DNA of 64,000 nt from Candidatus Avelusimicrobium luingense (GTDB lineage: Bacteria; Elusimicrobiota; Elusimicrobia; Elusimicrobiales; Elusimicrobiaceae), in NCBI GenBank assembly GCA_900315845.1, contig OOHK01000005.1, positions 1 to 64,000 of the forward strand, in the 5' to 3' direction. Of this stretch, positions 32,874 to 41,668 are shown piece after piece. The notes beneath the pieces were generated by a model. The model searched no databases, was not told the DNA's origin, and saw only the letters and a list, made by a program, of their open reading frames with translations. Both the position numbers and the translations under genes were made by a program. Every line of letters begins with the position of its first letter. The first letter of the stretch is position 1.

Positions 32874-33077
32874 AGGGAATAAAAATCCGCACGCGGGCGC
32901 GTCCTTATAAGCGTTACGGCCCGGTGCGGTGCGGAAAAATAAACGTCCCGCGAACTTATTTTTCCGTTGGCTTATCACATCGGAAACGGTCTAAAACAGG
33001 CGTCTAAAATTAGCGAACGCTGTTTATGTACCGTCGGAGCCGGACTTGTCCGGGCAGGTCGGCTCCTCTATTCTCTT
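32874..33077 (+). other. Structured 204-base gap in the head module
   Basis: Contains GC-rich repeats (CCGCACGCGGG, GGTGCGGTGCGG) and a hairpin GGAGCCG / CGGCTCC (33036-33066) just before the next gene. A frame from 32967 reads into the Bbp19-like gene but does not look coding. It may be a leader structure or a degraded gene. Confidence 0.35.
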
Positions 33078-33386
33078 ATGAACGAAAAACAACTTAAAAA
33101 ACGAAATACTGCTGATTTGCAAACCGTTCTAAAAACGGTACAGGGTCGCCGCTTATTGTGGCGTATCTTGCAAGCCGCACGCGTGCACCAACATTCTTTT
33201 GTGCCCGGCGACAATGCGGCCACAGCGTTTCATTGCGGGCAACAAAGTATCGGGCTTTTTTTGTTGCGCGAAATTGAGGACGCTTCTCCTTCTGCATACC
33301 TGCAAATGCGGGGGGAATATCTTTCCGAAGTTACTTCGGAACAAAACGAAATTAACCGCTTAACACAGGAGTTAACTAATGTCTGA
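33078..33386 (+). CDS. Bbp19-like phage protein
   Basis: 102 residues from the ATG at 33078. The segment GRRLLWRILQAARVHQHSF, then GDNAATAFHCGQQSIGLFLL and PSAYLQM, matches the Bbp19-like family found between portal and scaffold genes in Bordetella phage BPP-1 relatives. Function unknown, probably head assembly. It overlaps the scaffold gene by eight bases. No good ribosome site; the long upstream frame is treated as noncoding. Confidence 0.7.
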   Translation: MNEKQLKKRNTADLQTVLKTVQGRRLLWRILQAARVHQHSFVPGDNAATAFHCGQQSIGLFLLREIEDASPSAYLQMRGEYLSEVTSEQNEINRLTQELTNV

Positions 33387-33966
33387 AACTACACCTACTG
33401 CGCTTGAAAATACCGATTTAACAAACTCGTCTGCTACGGCGCAAAACGCGCAAACTCCGGGCGAAACTGACAGCACTGCCAGTGCCGACCGGACTACCGA
33501 GCAGATGCCGGATACACCGGACCCGTCTATTGTTCCTTCCCGTGAAAATACGCCGTTTCAAGCGGCGGATTACGAAGTGTTTAAGCAATTGGCGCACGAA
33601 TTAAATTTGTCGTCAGAACAAGTGGAAAAATGGCTCGCATTTGAGAAGAATTGCGTGCAACATTATACGCAACAGACACAAGATAAAAAACGCGAACAAG
33701 TTACCGCTTGGGCACAACAAACACGCGCTATGTATGGGGAAAAATTAGACCAAGAAATTGCGTTTGCTTTGCGCGCTGCCAATACGTTCGGCGGCCCGGA
33801 CTTGCGCGAGCTTTTGGAAGAAACGGGGCTGGGAAATCATCCCGTTGTGATCCGTACGCTCAGCGGGATCGGACGCACCATTAGCGAAGATATTTCGGCA
33901 GGCGGTATGCCGTCTGCTCCGCAAGATAAAACCTTCGCTGAAGCGTTGTACGGAAAACGAAATTAA
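33379..33966 (+). CDS. Phage scaffold-like protein
   Basis: 195 residues, AGGAG site. The first ~65 residues are low-complexity Thr/Ser/Pro/Glu-rich; then a helical part (FKQLAHELNLSSEQVEKWLAF, EKLDQEIAFALRAANTFGG), as in scaffolding proteins upstream of capsid genes. It should guide capsid assembly and leave the head. The assignment rests mainly on position and composition. Confidence 0.7.
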   Translation: MSETTPTALENTDLTNSSATAQNAQTPGETDSTASADRTTEQMPDTPDPSIVPSRENTPFQAADYEVFKQLAHELNLSSEQVEKWLAFEKNCVQHYTQQTQDKKREQVTAWAQQTRAMYGEKLDQEIAFALRAANTFGGPDLRELLEETGLGNHPVVIRTLSGIGRTISEDISAGGMPSAPQDKTFAEALYGKRN

Positions 33967-33978
33967 AGGAGATATAAA

Positions 33979-34956
33979 ATGGCAATTATTGCTGATAAAC
34001 AATATAGTCTAGTTGATTACGCCAAACAATTTGACCCGTCGGGCCAAGAGTTGGCGATTGCGGAAGTGCTTAGCCAATCTAACGATATTATCGGCGACGC
34101 ACTTGTCTGTGAAAGTTCGCTTGACAGCGGACATGAATATGCTGTTCGCACCGGTATCCCGGAAGGAACTTGGCGTCGTGCGTATCAAGGTATTGAACCG
34201 GCCAAAGCCACCACGAAAGTTGTTGTAGAAAGTTATGGCACGTTGTCGGCTTATTCCGTAGTGGATAAATTGGTAGCCGAAAAAGGCGGTCATGTAGAAG
34301 CCGTACGTACCGGGCAATCCCGCGCAATTATCGCCGGAATGTCTAACACCATGGCGGCTAACTTGATTTACGGTAACGTAGGCAAAAACCCCGAACGCTT
34401 TACCGGTCTTGCCGCGCGTTATTGTGAACTCTCCGGTGCGGAAAGTTCCCGCAACGTTATTGACGGGGGGAGTAGCACTGCCGATAAAAACTCGTCTATT
34501 TATTTGGTCGTTTGGGATACCGATAAGGTGTTTACTTTCTTCCCGAAAGGATCTAAAGCCGGTATCCAACGGGTAGATCATGGACTTGTCAATCACGTGG
34601 ATGCTAACGGAAACGAATATCCTGCCTACAAGGAATATTTTGAGTGGAAACTCGGTCTTGCCGTGCAAGATTGGCGTTTCGCCGGACGTATCTGCAACAT
34701 TGATACAACCAATGTTCCGTCTGACTTGATTGATAAAATGTGCGATTTGGAAGAACGTATCCAAAGCCTTTCTATGGGCAAACCGGTGTGGTATATGAAC
34801 CGTACCGTCAAAGCGGCACTTCGCAAACTGGCCAGCAGCCGCACCAACGTCCAATACACGCCGGACCAATTAACGGCTCGTCCACTTATGACGTTTAACG
34901 AAATCCCGGTACACATCTGTGATGCGATTACCGACACGGAAGCCATCGTGGCCTAG
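33979..34956 (+). CDS. Major capsid protein
   Basis: 325 residues, AAGGAGA site. N-terminal YSLVDYAKQFDPSGQELAIAE, EGTWRRAYQGIEPAKATT, and the long central domain with NLIYGNVGKNPERFTGLAARY match the capsid proteins of BPP-1-like podoviruses, position after the scaffold gene agreeing. Codon use is more biased than in the neighbouring genes, as expected for a highly made protein. It ends with AIVA, without extra domain. Confidence 0.88.
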   Translation: MAIIADKQYSLVDYAKQFDPSGQELAIAEVLSQSNDIIGDALVCESSLDSGHEYAVRTGIPEGTWRRAYQGIEPAKATTKVVVESYGTLSAYSVVDKLVAEKGGHVEAVRTGQSRAIIAGMSNTMAANLIYGNVGKNPERFTGLAARYCELSGAESSRNVIDGGSSTADKNSSIYLVVWDTDKVFTFFPKGSKAGIQRVDHGLVNHVDANGNEYPAYKEYFEWKLGLAVQDWRFAGRICNIDTTNVPSDLIDKMCDLEERIQSLSMGKPVWYMNRTVKAALRKLASSRTNVQYTPDQLTARPLMTFNEIPVHICDAITDTEAIVA

Positions 34957-34965
34957 GAGGAGATT

Positions 34966-35352
34966 ATGTTGTTAGATCAAAATAGCGTATTATCCGATAA
35001 ACAAGCCGTTACCACTACGGCGGCTTCCACGAATATCGTGGACTTGAAAAGTGCCGGGAATTTTGTCCCCGGCGGGATGTTTGCCGTCTGCCGCGTGGAT
35101 GTAAATTTCGCTACGTTGACCAGTTTGAAAATTGCGTTGGAAACTGCAGACAATGCGGAATTCTCTAATGCGGTGGAATTAGCATCCGGTTCGTTCTTGG
35201 CGGCTGCCTTAACGGCCGACAAACAACTGATGGCGGTAGCCGTTCCGGTGGGCGTCAAACGCTACTTGCGCGCCAAATATACCGTAACAGGTGATGCCGC
35301 TACCGCTGGCAAGATTTCGTTCTTCTTGACCGATGCGGTAGATATGCACTAA
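34966..35352 (+). CDS. Capsid cement protein (Bbp16-like)
   Basis: 128 residues, GGAGG site, nine bases after the capsid gene. Beta-rich with SAGNFVPGGMFAVCRVD and a Pro/Val-rich sandwich (AVAVPVGVKRYLRAKYTV), matching Bbp16-type cement proteins that stabilise the BPP-1 capsid. One Cys. Good match in size and position. Confidence 0.78.
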   Translation: MLLDQNSVLSDKQAVTTTAASTNIVDLKSAGNFVPGGMFAVCRVDVNFATLTSLKIALETADNAEFSNAVELASGSFLAAALTADKQLMAVAVPVGVKRYLRAKYTVTGDAATAGKISFFLTDAVDMH

Positions 35353-35873
35353 ACGGTGCCTTCTTGCCGCCATGCTCCATAACTTGGCGGTGATCAAAAG
35401 ACCCCGATTGGTAACTCCCGGGGCCAACCGAAAAAGGGATAGGGACGGGCGGTTTTTCTGTTCCGCCCGCCTCCCAAAAAGCCTTTTTAGGGATATTTGG
35501 ATAGGGGAAAGTCCTGAAAAAATCCGCCAAGGGGCCAATTTGCTCAAAATAGGGGCAAAATTAGGGATTTCTCTGTGTAAAATGCCCCGGAAAGGGGAGA
35601 TAATGAAACATTTTCTTGGTTTTTGATTTTCTTAAGGGGATTTTAAAGAAATCTAAAAAAATAACCTAAAAGAATTAGTTTTTGAAACTTTTTGTCGGTT
35701 TAAATTAAAAATGTTTTGTATCTTTTTTTATCTTATTTTGTAATCGCAAAAATAACATTAAAAATAAAAATGCTTAAAAAATAAGTAAAAATAAATTCAG
35801 CATTAAAATTTTTTTTATAGTAAATAATAAAAAATATATTAAATAATAAATAAAATTAAAATGGAGTATAAAA
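35353..35873 (+). other. 521-base non-coding island in the structural module
   Basis: Two parts. 35353-35640 is rich in runs of three to four G and has hairpins (GGGCGG / CCGCCC at ~35445-35467 and CCCCGG pairs). 35641-35873 is extremely AT-rich, nearly free of G and C. A frame of 84 residues at 35372 has no ribosome site or coding character. The sequence is unlike its neighbours and may be a packaging site, an origin, or an insertion scar. Confidence 0.5.
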
Positions 35874-36455
35874 ATGATAACAAAAATACATATTTGTAAT
35901 TTAGCCTTGGCACAGTTGGGGCAATCCCCGATTTTGTCTTTAGAGCAGGAAAATGAAAAAGCCCGCCGCTTAAATTTGTTTTATGCTCCGGTGCGAGATG
36001 AAGTCTTACGCACCCATAATTGGGCATTTGCTGCGGCACAAGAGCCCCTAACGTTGCTGGAACAAGAAGCCGATAATCAGGGGCGGTTTGTGTATAAATA
36101 TCCGGCAGAGTGCTTGTTTATGCGCCGTGTTTTTGATCAAGGCAATACCCGCTTGCCCTTTGAGGAGTTTTTCCGGACCGATTTACATAGCCGGGTGGTG
36201 GTAACGCCATCAGACAAGGCTTATGGGGAGTTTACCCGCCGTATTACGGATGAAAACCTGTTTGATGCGGCGTTTATCAAAAGTTTTTCATTAGCCCTAG
36301 CTTGTGATTTGGCGGTATCTTTAACGGCAGATACGCAACTGGCAGCGCAACTCTTGCAAAAATATACGATCAGTTTACAGGAAGCACGTAGGACTAATTC
36401 CTCCGAATCGTTTACCATCCGAAACGAAAAAGATGCTTTTAGTGAGGTGCGTTAA
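35874..36455 (+). CDS. Tail tubular protein A-like head-tail adaptor
   Basis: 193 residues, start TGGAG upstream. Begins KIHICNLALAQLGQSPI, with LFYAPVRDEVLRTHNWAFA (near 40) and FVYKYPAECLFMRRVF (near 75), the pattern of T7 gp11/BPP-1 adaptor proteins that join portal and tail. The C-terminal helix pair (SLALACDLAVSLTAD) is also typical. Two bases before the nozzle gene. Confidence 0.85.
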   Translation: MITKIHICNLALAQLGQSPILSLEQENEKARRLNLFYAPVRDEVLRTHNWAFAAAQEPLTLLEQEADNQGRFVYKYPAECLFMRRVFDQGNTRLPFEEFFRTDLHSRVVVTPSDKAYGEFTRRITDENLFDAAFIKSFSLALACDLAVSLTADTQLAAQLLQKYTISLQEARRTNSSESFTIRNEKDAFSEVR

Positions 36456-36457
36456 TT

Positions 36458-39067
36458 ATGTTTACCCGTCATATACAACCTTCTTTTGCCGGCGGAGAAG
36501 TCAGCCCGTCTTTGCATGCGCGTGTAGATAGTGCGGCTTATCAAACTTGGCTTAAAAATGCTTGTAATTTTTACGTCCATCCGCAAGGCGGGGCCTCTAA
36601 CCGGCCCGGTACGGCTTACATGGGAACGGCCAAATATACACAAAAACCGTGCCGTCTGATTCCTTTTGTCGTTGGGGAAAACGAATCGTATGTGTTAGAA
36701 TTCGGGGAGAAGTATATTCGCGTTTTTACATCGGCAGGACAGGTTCTTAACGATCGTGCCGAACCTTACGAAATCGTTTCGCCGTTCTCGGCACTTGATT
36801 TACAAACTCTTTCATATACCCAATACGGACAAAAATTGTTTTTGGCGCATCCCAATTATCCGCCTTATGTCCTTACCCGCGTGGATAACGGACGTTTTTC
36901 TTTGAATCAGCAACCCATTACATTTGGGCCGTTTCAGCCGTCTAATACCGACGAAACCCATAAAATGCGTATCGTGGCTACGGAGCAAACGGTGGAAGTA
37001 GAAGGGGTGTCGGCCTCATTATCTTTTTCTCCGGTGGTGGATAGTAGGTATTTTGTGTATGGATATTTTCAAAATGAACTCTTTTCGGTAGCGCATGGTT
37101 ATGGGTTAGATATGGCCCAATTAGTGGGCGATTTTAATGCCCGTTATAATGCGTATGGCCTGACGGCACAAAATTTAGGCGGTGTGATTAAGATTACTTC
37201 TCCCCAAGCCACCGGCGGAGATTGGAACGGGGCCGTATTACGTTTGACGTATCGCGATAGTTTCGTCCACGAGCCCAGTATTGTGATTGAGCAGGCCCTT
37301 TCCGGCGGTATTAACGACGGCGGAAGCGTCTCTACCGGTGAGACAACTTATATATTGGAGAGCAATTTTGATGCATTTTCTCCATTGGATGTGGGCGGCA
37401 AATACAGCCTGACACATACCATAGAAGCCCAAAAACAAACCGGAGCCCTCGGCTATGAAGATACTTCGGCTATTATCAAATCTGCCGGCGATTGGCGGGT
37501 ACAGACTTCCGGTACATGGACGGGGACGCTGGTGGTGGAAAAATCGGAAGATTTGGGAATCACCTGGCAAGCCGTTCAATATTTGCAACGTGTTAATGAA
37601 GAAGGTAATTTAGTTAAATTCGGTACTTTAGAAGATACGGGGCATATTTATTATATACGCGTACGGGCACAAGGTATTACCGGACAAGCGGGGTTTGAAA
37701 TGTCGTCGGTAACTTTCCGCCAAGAGGGGGTAGTAGTGATTAGTGAATTTGCTACGGCCCGTAAAGTAGCCGTAACGCTGGAACGTCCTTACGGTTCTGC
37801 CGATTGGACCACCGATTGGGCAGAAGGCTCATTTAGTGAAAAAAACGGCTATCCGTCATGTGTGTTTTTCTATCAAAACCGTTTGGGCTTGGCCGGAACT
37901 TCGCATGAACCGCAAACCCTTTGGTTTTCTAAAACAGGCCATCATGAAGATTTTGGGCATGCTCGCGGGGCTTTAGTGGATAGCGATGGTATCAGTATTA
38001 ATTTGTCGGGGAAAAAATTAAATGCGATTCACAGTGTGTGTGCCGCCAGGCGATTGTTGGTTTTTACTGCCGGAAGCGAGTGGACGATTTCTTCGTCGGG
38101 TGCGCTGACTCCGTATAATATCCAACTGGAGCAACAAAGCGAGCGCGGCTCCAGCCGGGCCGCTGGGGTAATGGTGGGAAACCGGGCCTTATATGTGCAA
38201 GCACGCGGCGGGGCCGTACGCGATTTCTATTACGATTATAATTCGGCTGCCTATACCGGAGAAGATTTAACGCTGTGTGCCAAACACTTATTTCACAATA
38301 AAACGATTGTGGAAATTGCTCATCAGCAAGAACCGGATAATGTGGTCTGGTGTGTGCTATCCGACGGTATGGTGGCGGCGCTTACTTATGTAGCCGAACA
38401 AAATGTCTGTGCGTGGACACATCATCAAACCCAGGGTGCATTTCGCAGTGTATGCGTAATTCCCAACCGTGGTTATGATGAGGTATGGTTTGCCGTAGAG
38501 CGTAATGGGAAGTATTTGATAGAAAAATTATTGCCGCGTATGGTCAGCAAAGCACCGCAAGACCAGATTTTTTTAGATGCAAGCGTATCTAAAAAATCAG
38601 ATGTTACTTTTAATGAAGTGGATGGCCTGTCCCATTTGGAAGGGATGAAAGTTCGTGTGCTTGCCGACGGAAATCCGCTGGAAGAAATGACCGTAACTAA
38701 CGGTAAAATCCAATTGCCTCGTGCTGTGAATTGTGCGCATGTGGGGCTTGCTTATCAAGCCAAATTGCAAACGTTACCGGTGGTATTTGCACTTGCCAAC
38801 GGTATCTCTGCCGATCAAAAGAAACGGGTGGTTTCGGTTACATTACAACTGGCCGATAGCCGGGGTGGAAAAATTGCTATAGACGGAGAAACAGGCGAAG
38901 AAATTATTCAACGTACCGGTGAGCCGTACAATACGCCGTTGGCTCTGAGGACGGAAAATTATGTATTGCCGCTTTCCGGTATGCATACGTTGGGGCCGTC
39001 GGTAATTTTTACTCAAGATGAACCGTTGCCCGTTACGTTACTAGCCATACTTTGCCGTATCGCATAA
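36458..39067 (+). CDS. Tail nozzle / tail tubular protein B-like
   Basis: 869 residues. Starts QPSFAGGEVSPSLHARVD, LKNACNFYVHPQGGASNRPG and PCRLIPFVVGENESYVLEFG, all typical of podovirus nozzle proteins. The middle has GLAGTSHEPQTLWFSKTGHHEDF (near 485) and AVRDFYYDYNSAAYTGEDLT (near 590). Forms the distal tail tube. Translation is probably coupled to the adaptor gene (GTTAATTATG). Confidence 0.9.
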   Translation: MFTRHIQPSFAGGEVSPSLHARVDSAAYQTWLKNACNFYVHPQGGASNRPGTAYMGTAKYTQKPCRLIPFVVGENESYVLEFGEKYIRVFTSAGQVLNDRAEPYEIVSPFSALDLQTLSYTQYGQKLFLAHPNYPPYVLTRVDNGRFSLNQQPITFGPFQPSNTDETHKMRIVATEQTVEVEGVSASLSFSPVVDSRYFVYGYFQNELFSVAHGYGLDMAQLVGDFNARYNAYGLTAQNLGGVIKITSPQATGGDWNGAVLRLTYRDSFVHEPSIVIEQALSGGINDGGSVSTGETTYILESNFDAFSPLDVGGKYSLTHTIEAQKQTGALGYEDTSAIIKSAGDWRVQTSGTWTGTLVVEKSEDLGITWQAVQYLQRVNEEGNLVKFGTLEDTGHIYYIRVRAQGITGQAGFEMSSVTFRQEGVVVISEFATARKVAVTLERPYGSADWTTDWAEGSFSEKNGYPSCVFFYQNRLGLAGTSHEPQTLWFSKTGHHEDFGHARGALVDSDGISINLSGKKLNAIHSVCAARRLLVFTAGSEWTISSSGALTPYNIQLEQQSERGSSRAAGVMVGNRALYVQARGGAVRDFYYDYNSAAYTGEDLTLCAKHLFHNKTIVEIAHQQEPDNVVWCVLSDGMVAALTYVAEQNVCAWTHHQTQGAFRSVCVIPNRGYDEVWFAVERNGKYLIEKLLPRMVSKAPQDQIFLDASVSKKSDVTFNEVDGLSHLEGMKVRVLADGNPLEEMTVTNGKIQLPRAVNCAHVGLAYQAKLQTLPVVFALANGISADQKKRVVSVTLQLADSRGGKIAIDGETGEEIIQRTGEPYNTPLALRTENYVLPLSGMHTLGPSVIFTQDEPLPVTLLAILCRIA

Positions 39068-39075
39068 GCCAACCC

Positions 39076-39111
39076 ATAAAAACGGGCTTGCGCTTATTAC
39101 ACGCAAGCCCG
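39076..39111 (-). terminator. Terminator of the 39130 gene
   Basis: CGGGCTTGCG / CGCAAGCCCG hairpin with TTTTTA on the minus strand. Confidence 0.8.
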
Positions 39112-39129
39112 ACTGAAACAATCTGTCTG

Positions 39130-39855
39130 TTAAGGTAATTGCAAACTATCTACTAGGCTTTTTGCTTCTTGAAATGAAATTTCATTTTCACTTAGCGTAG
39201 AGGCAAAAACATAAGTAATAACCCCGTCTTTATAGATCGCTTTTAACCATACCGGGAACGGCCCGCGGTTTGTATACATCGTACCGTGTATATAATATCC
39301 CGGCATACCGTTTATCGTTTGTGGGCCATATTCTTCTAAGTTGAAACGACGGTCTTGTTGCGAAGTTAAAGCCGCTTCCAATTCGCCAAATGGATTGGTG
39401 GTATCTACATTTTGGGTTTGGCGTACGATGGCACTAATGGTGACCGGTTCGGTAATTTTTTTACCGGCGGCGTCTTTTTTGAAAAGATTGGTATTTATCC
39501 CTAATTTCGTTTCCACACCGGGAAAAGATATCCACTCCGAATAATCTACGCCTTCGGGCAGTTGTAACGAAAAGTTGTATACGGGATCGGTATAGGCCAC
39601 GGTTTCATACCGGGGTTGCGGATTGCTTTCAATACGTTGTTGTAACGGACGGAACGGGGAAAGCAATTTACCTACGCCCCAAGCAATCAATCCGGCAACA
39701 AGTAAACAGGAAATAAATGTACTGATTCCCGCCAAAATAAGCGGCCATTTATTTTTATGTTTTTTGAATAATAACCATATCAGTTTGAAGAACAGAAAAA
39801 ATAAACCGTATATGGCGGCCAGTACAAATAACAACAAAATAAGTAATCCAGTCAT
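39130..39855 (-). CDS. Membrane-anchored hypothetical protein (moron)
   Basis: 241 residues. Two N-terminal membrane helices (LLILLLFVLAAIYGLFFLFF and LILAGISTFISCLLVAGLIA) with a basic KKHKNK loop, then an exported domain (85-241) with YNFSLQLPEGVDYSEWISFP and GYYIHGTMYTNRGPFPVWLKA, resembling host domains for envelope or stress proteins. It is on the opposite strand between two tail genes with its own terminator, so it is a host-type cargo gene. Ribosome site AGGAGCATAT. Family not recognised. Confidence 0.65.
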   Translation of the reverse strand: MTGLLILLLFVLAAIYGLFFLFFKLIWLLFKKHKNKWPLILAGISTFISCLLVAGLIAWGVGKLLSPFRPLQQRIESNPQPRYETVAYTDPVYNFSLQLPEGVDYSEWISFPGVETKLGINTNLFKKDAAGKKITEPVTISAIVRQTQNVDTTNPFGELEAALTSQQDRRFNLEEYGPQTINGMPGYYIHGTMYTNRGPFPVWLKAIYKDGVITYVFASTLSENEISFQEAKSLVDSLQLP

Positions 39856-39940
39856 ATATGCTCCTTAGTTATATTTTCTTTTATTATATGTTTTTTTAAG
39901 CATATTATAAATTTTATTTTTAGGTTATTTAGGAGGAATC

Positions 39941-40432
39941 ATGCAAGAAATGTTAGCAGGAATCGGGAAAGGGGTAAACACTTTTCTCAAAGAAATAAAA
40001 ACACAAAAACAAACCGAGTCTGCCTATCGTAATTTGGCTCAACAAGAAGAATATCAAGCCGCTTTGGTAGCGGCACAAGCCCAACAACAAAACGGTTATT
40101 TGTTGCAATCGGCTGCGGAAAAAGCGCGAAAAAATTATCGGGATTTTTTCCAAACTCAAGGTACTCAAAATGCCAATTTTGCAGTCGCGGGATTGGATGC
40201 ATCATCGGCGACGGTGCAATATATTTTGAAAAACAGTCGTTTCCAAGCCTTGTTAGACGAGCAAATCATTGCCGAAGATTTACAAACACAAGTTGCCCAA
40301 AATAACGAACAGGCTGTCGCGCAGGTACGTGCGCTGAAACAAGCCGCGTATCAAAACCGCAAAGCCGCTAATTCAGGGGCTACGTCGTGGTCAATCGGTT
40401 CGGCTTTATCTAAATTTTTAGGAGGATTTTAG
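39941..40432 (+). CDS. Phage internal virion protein, 163 aa
   Basis: AGGAGGA site. Starts MQEMLAGIGKGVNTFLKEI, then a Gln/Ala-rich helix (residues 20-60), AVAGLDASSATVQYIL and a Gln-rich tail ending LSKFLGGF. The layout (helix, Gly-containing VAGLD turn, helix) is typical of small internal core proteins such as T7 gp14 and P22 gp7. It would be ejected with the DNA. Confidence 0.72.
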   Translation: MQEMLAGIGKGVNTFLKEIKTQKQTESAYRNLAQQEEYQAALVAAQAQQQNGYLLQSAAEKARKNYRDFFQTQGTQNANFAVAGLDASSATVQYILKNSRFQALLDEQIIAEDLQTQVAQNNEQAVAQVRALKQAAYQNRKAANSGATSWSIGSALSKFLGGF

Positions 40433-40435
40433 TGT

Positions 40436-41659
40436 ATGCCGCAGGTACCTTTTTTACCACAACAAACGATAGATAAAGAAAAATTTGTTCCTAGCCCGAC
40501 GGAAATACCCGCTGTATCTGCTGATAAAGAGATTCGGAAACAATTTGAGCAGTCTGTTAAACACGAAATTGCCGCCACGGGGGGAGTAACGGTCTCGTTT
40601 TTAGATCAGTTTGCCGCTTCTCATTTTGATAAGACGATGGCAGACGCTCCCGTTGTGGCAGACTATGCGGCCCTTCGTCAGGCGGCCCGGCAAGAAGAAA
40701 ATCAACGCACTCGCCAACAAGCGCAACAGCAAGCATTGCATGAAGGCGAGTGGATGGTAAAAATAGGGGCTTTATTACCGGACAATGCATCGTTGCATGC
40801 TTATTTAGAGACGCAACTGCCTATGCAACAAATGCGATTAGAACAAAGCGGGTTATCTGCGCAAGAAGCCGCCGGACAAACGAATCGTTTTCGTGCCCAG
40901 ACGGTAGAAAAGCATATCTTGCGTTCGCTATCTGACGATGATTGGCAAACGGCCCAACAGGTTTTAACAGTGCAAGGAGCGTGTTTAGACGATTCTGTCC
41001 AAGCCAGATGTGCCCAACAAATCCGTCATACATTTGCCAAACAACAAGCCAAGCAATTATTTCAAGCGGCCTTATCTCAACATGATAATCAGCCGCAACT
41101 GGCACAAACGCTTGCTTGCGAACAACTCCAAGAACCCGATGAAGAATTAAAGAAAGATATCCAACGTGAAATTGTTGATTTGGCCCATCAAACACGTCAG
41201 CAACAAGCATTAGCGCAGGCTGATTTGTTTGGGCAACTTTCGCAAGTTGATAATGAACAAAAAACACAGTTGCTGGCCCGCCAAACCTTGTTACGAGGGG
41301 ACGATTTCGCTATTGCCTGTGAAGCCGCCCAGCAACCGGAACAGCCGGCAAGCCCTGCACAACAAGCGTGGTTTGTTAAAAATTATTTTAATTCCACGAC
41401 GGATATGGAACAAGCCTATGCGAAAGGACTTTGTTCTCCACAAGATTATTTTCATCTTAAATCTGTCCAACAAAAACTGCGCGGTGGGAAAGAAGCGCGT
41501 GCCCAACATTGGTTATGCCGGGCCATAGAAACTTGGATGAACAAACAAGGGTTTTCTTCTCAAGATATAACACAAGCCTCTTATCAGGTGTTAGGCGGCT
41601 CGTCTGAAGAAGAACAACTACAAATTTGGAAACAATTAAAAACATTATTAACGTATTAG
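40436..41659 (+). CDS. Gln-rich phage internal virion protein
   Basis: 407 residues, AGGAGG site three bases after the previous gene. Strongly rich in Gln and Ala (QQAQQQALHEG, RQQALAQADLFGQL), all helical, no membrane segment. It probably forms part of the internal core or ejectosome, by position and composition. No lytic domain is seen. Family not recognised. Confidence 0.65.
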   Translation: MPQVPFLPQQTIDKEKFVPSPTEIPAVSADKEIRKQFEQSVKHEIAATGGVTVSFLDQFAASHFDKTMADAPVVADYAALRQAARQEENQRTRQQAQQQALHEGEWMVKIGALLPDNASLHAYLETQLPMQQMRLEQSGLSAQEAAGQTNRFRAQTVEKHILRSLSDDDWQTAQQVLTVQGACLDDSVQARCAQQIRHTFAKQQAKQLFQAALSQHDNQPQLAQTLACEQLQEPDEELKKDIQREIVDLAHQTRQQQALAQADLFGQLSQVDNEQKTQLLARQTLLRGDDFAIACEAAQQPEQPASPAQQAWFVKNYFNSTTDMEQAYAKGLCSPQDYFHLKSVQQKLRGGKEARAQHWLCRAIETWMNKQGFSSQDITQASYQVLGGSSEEEQLQIWKQLKTLLTY

Positions 41660-41668
41660 GAGAAAAAA

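Noticed and set aside
35372-35626. 84-residue ORF after the cement gene
   Set aside because: No ribosome site, no family resemblance, runs through hairpins and G-runs; treated as noncoding.
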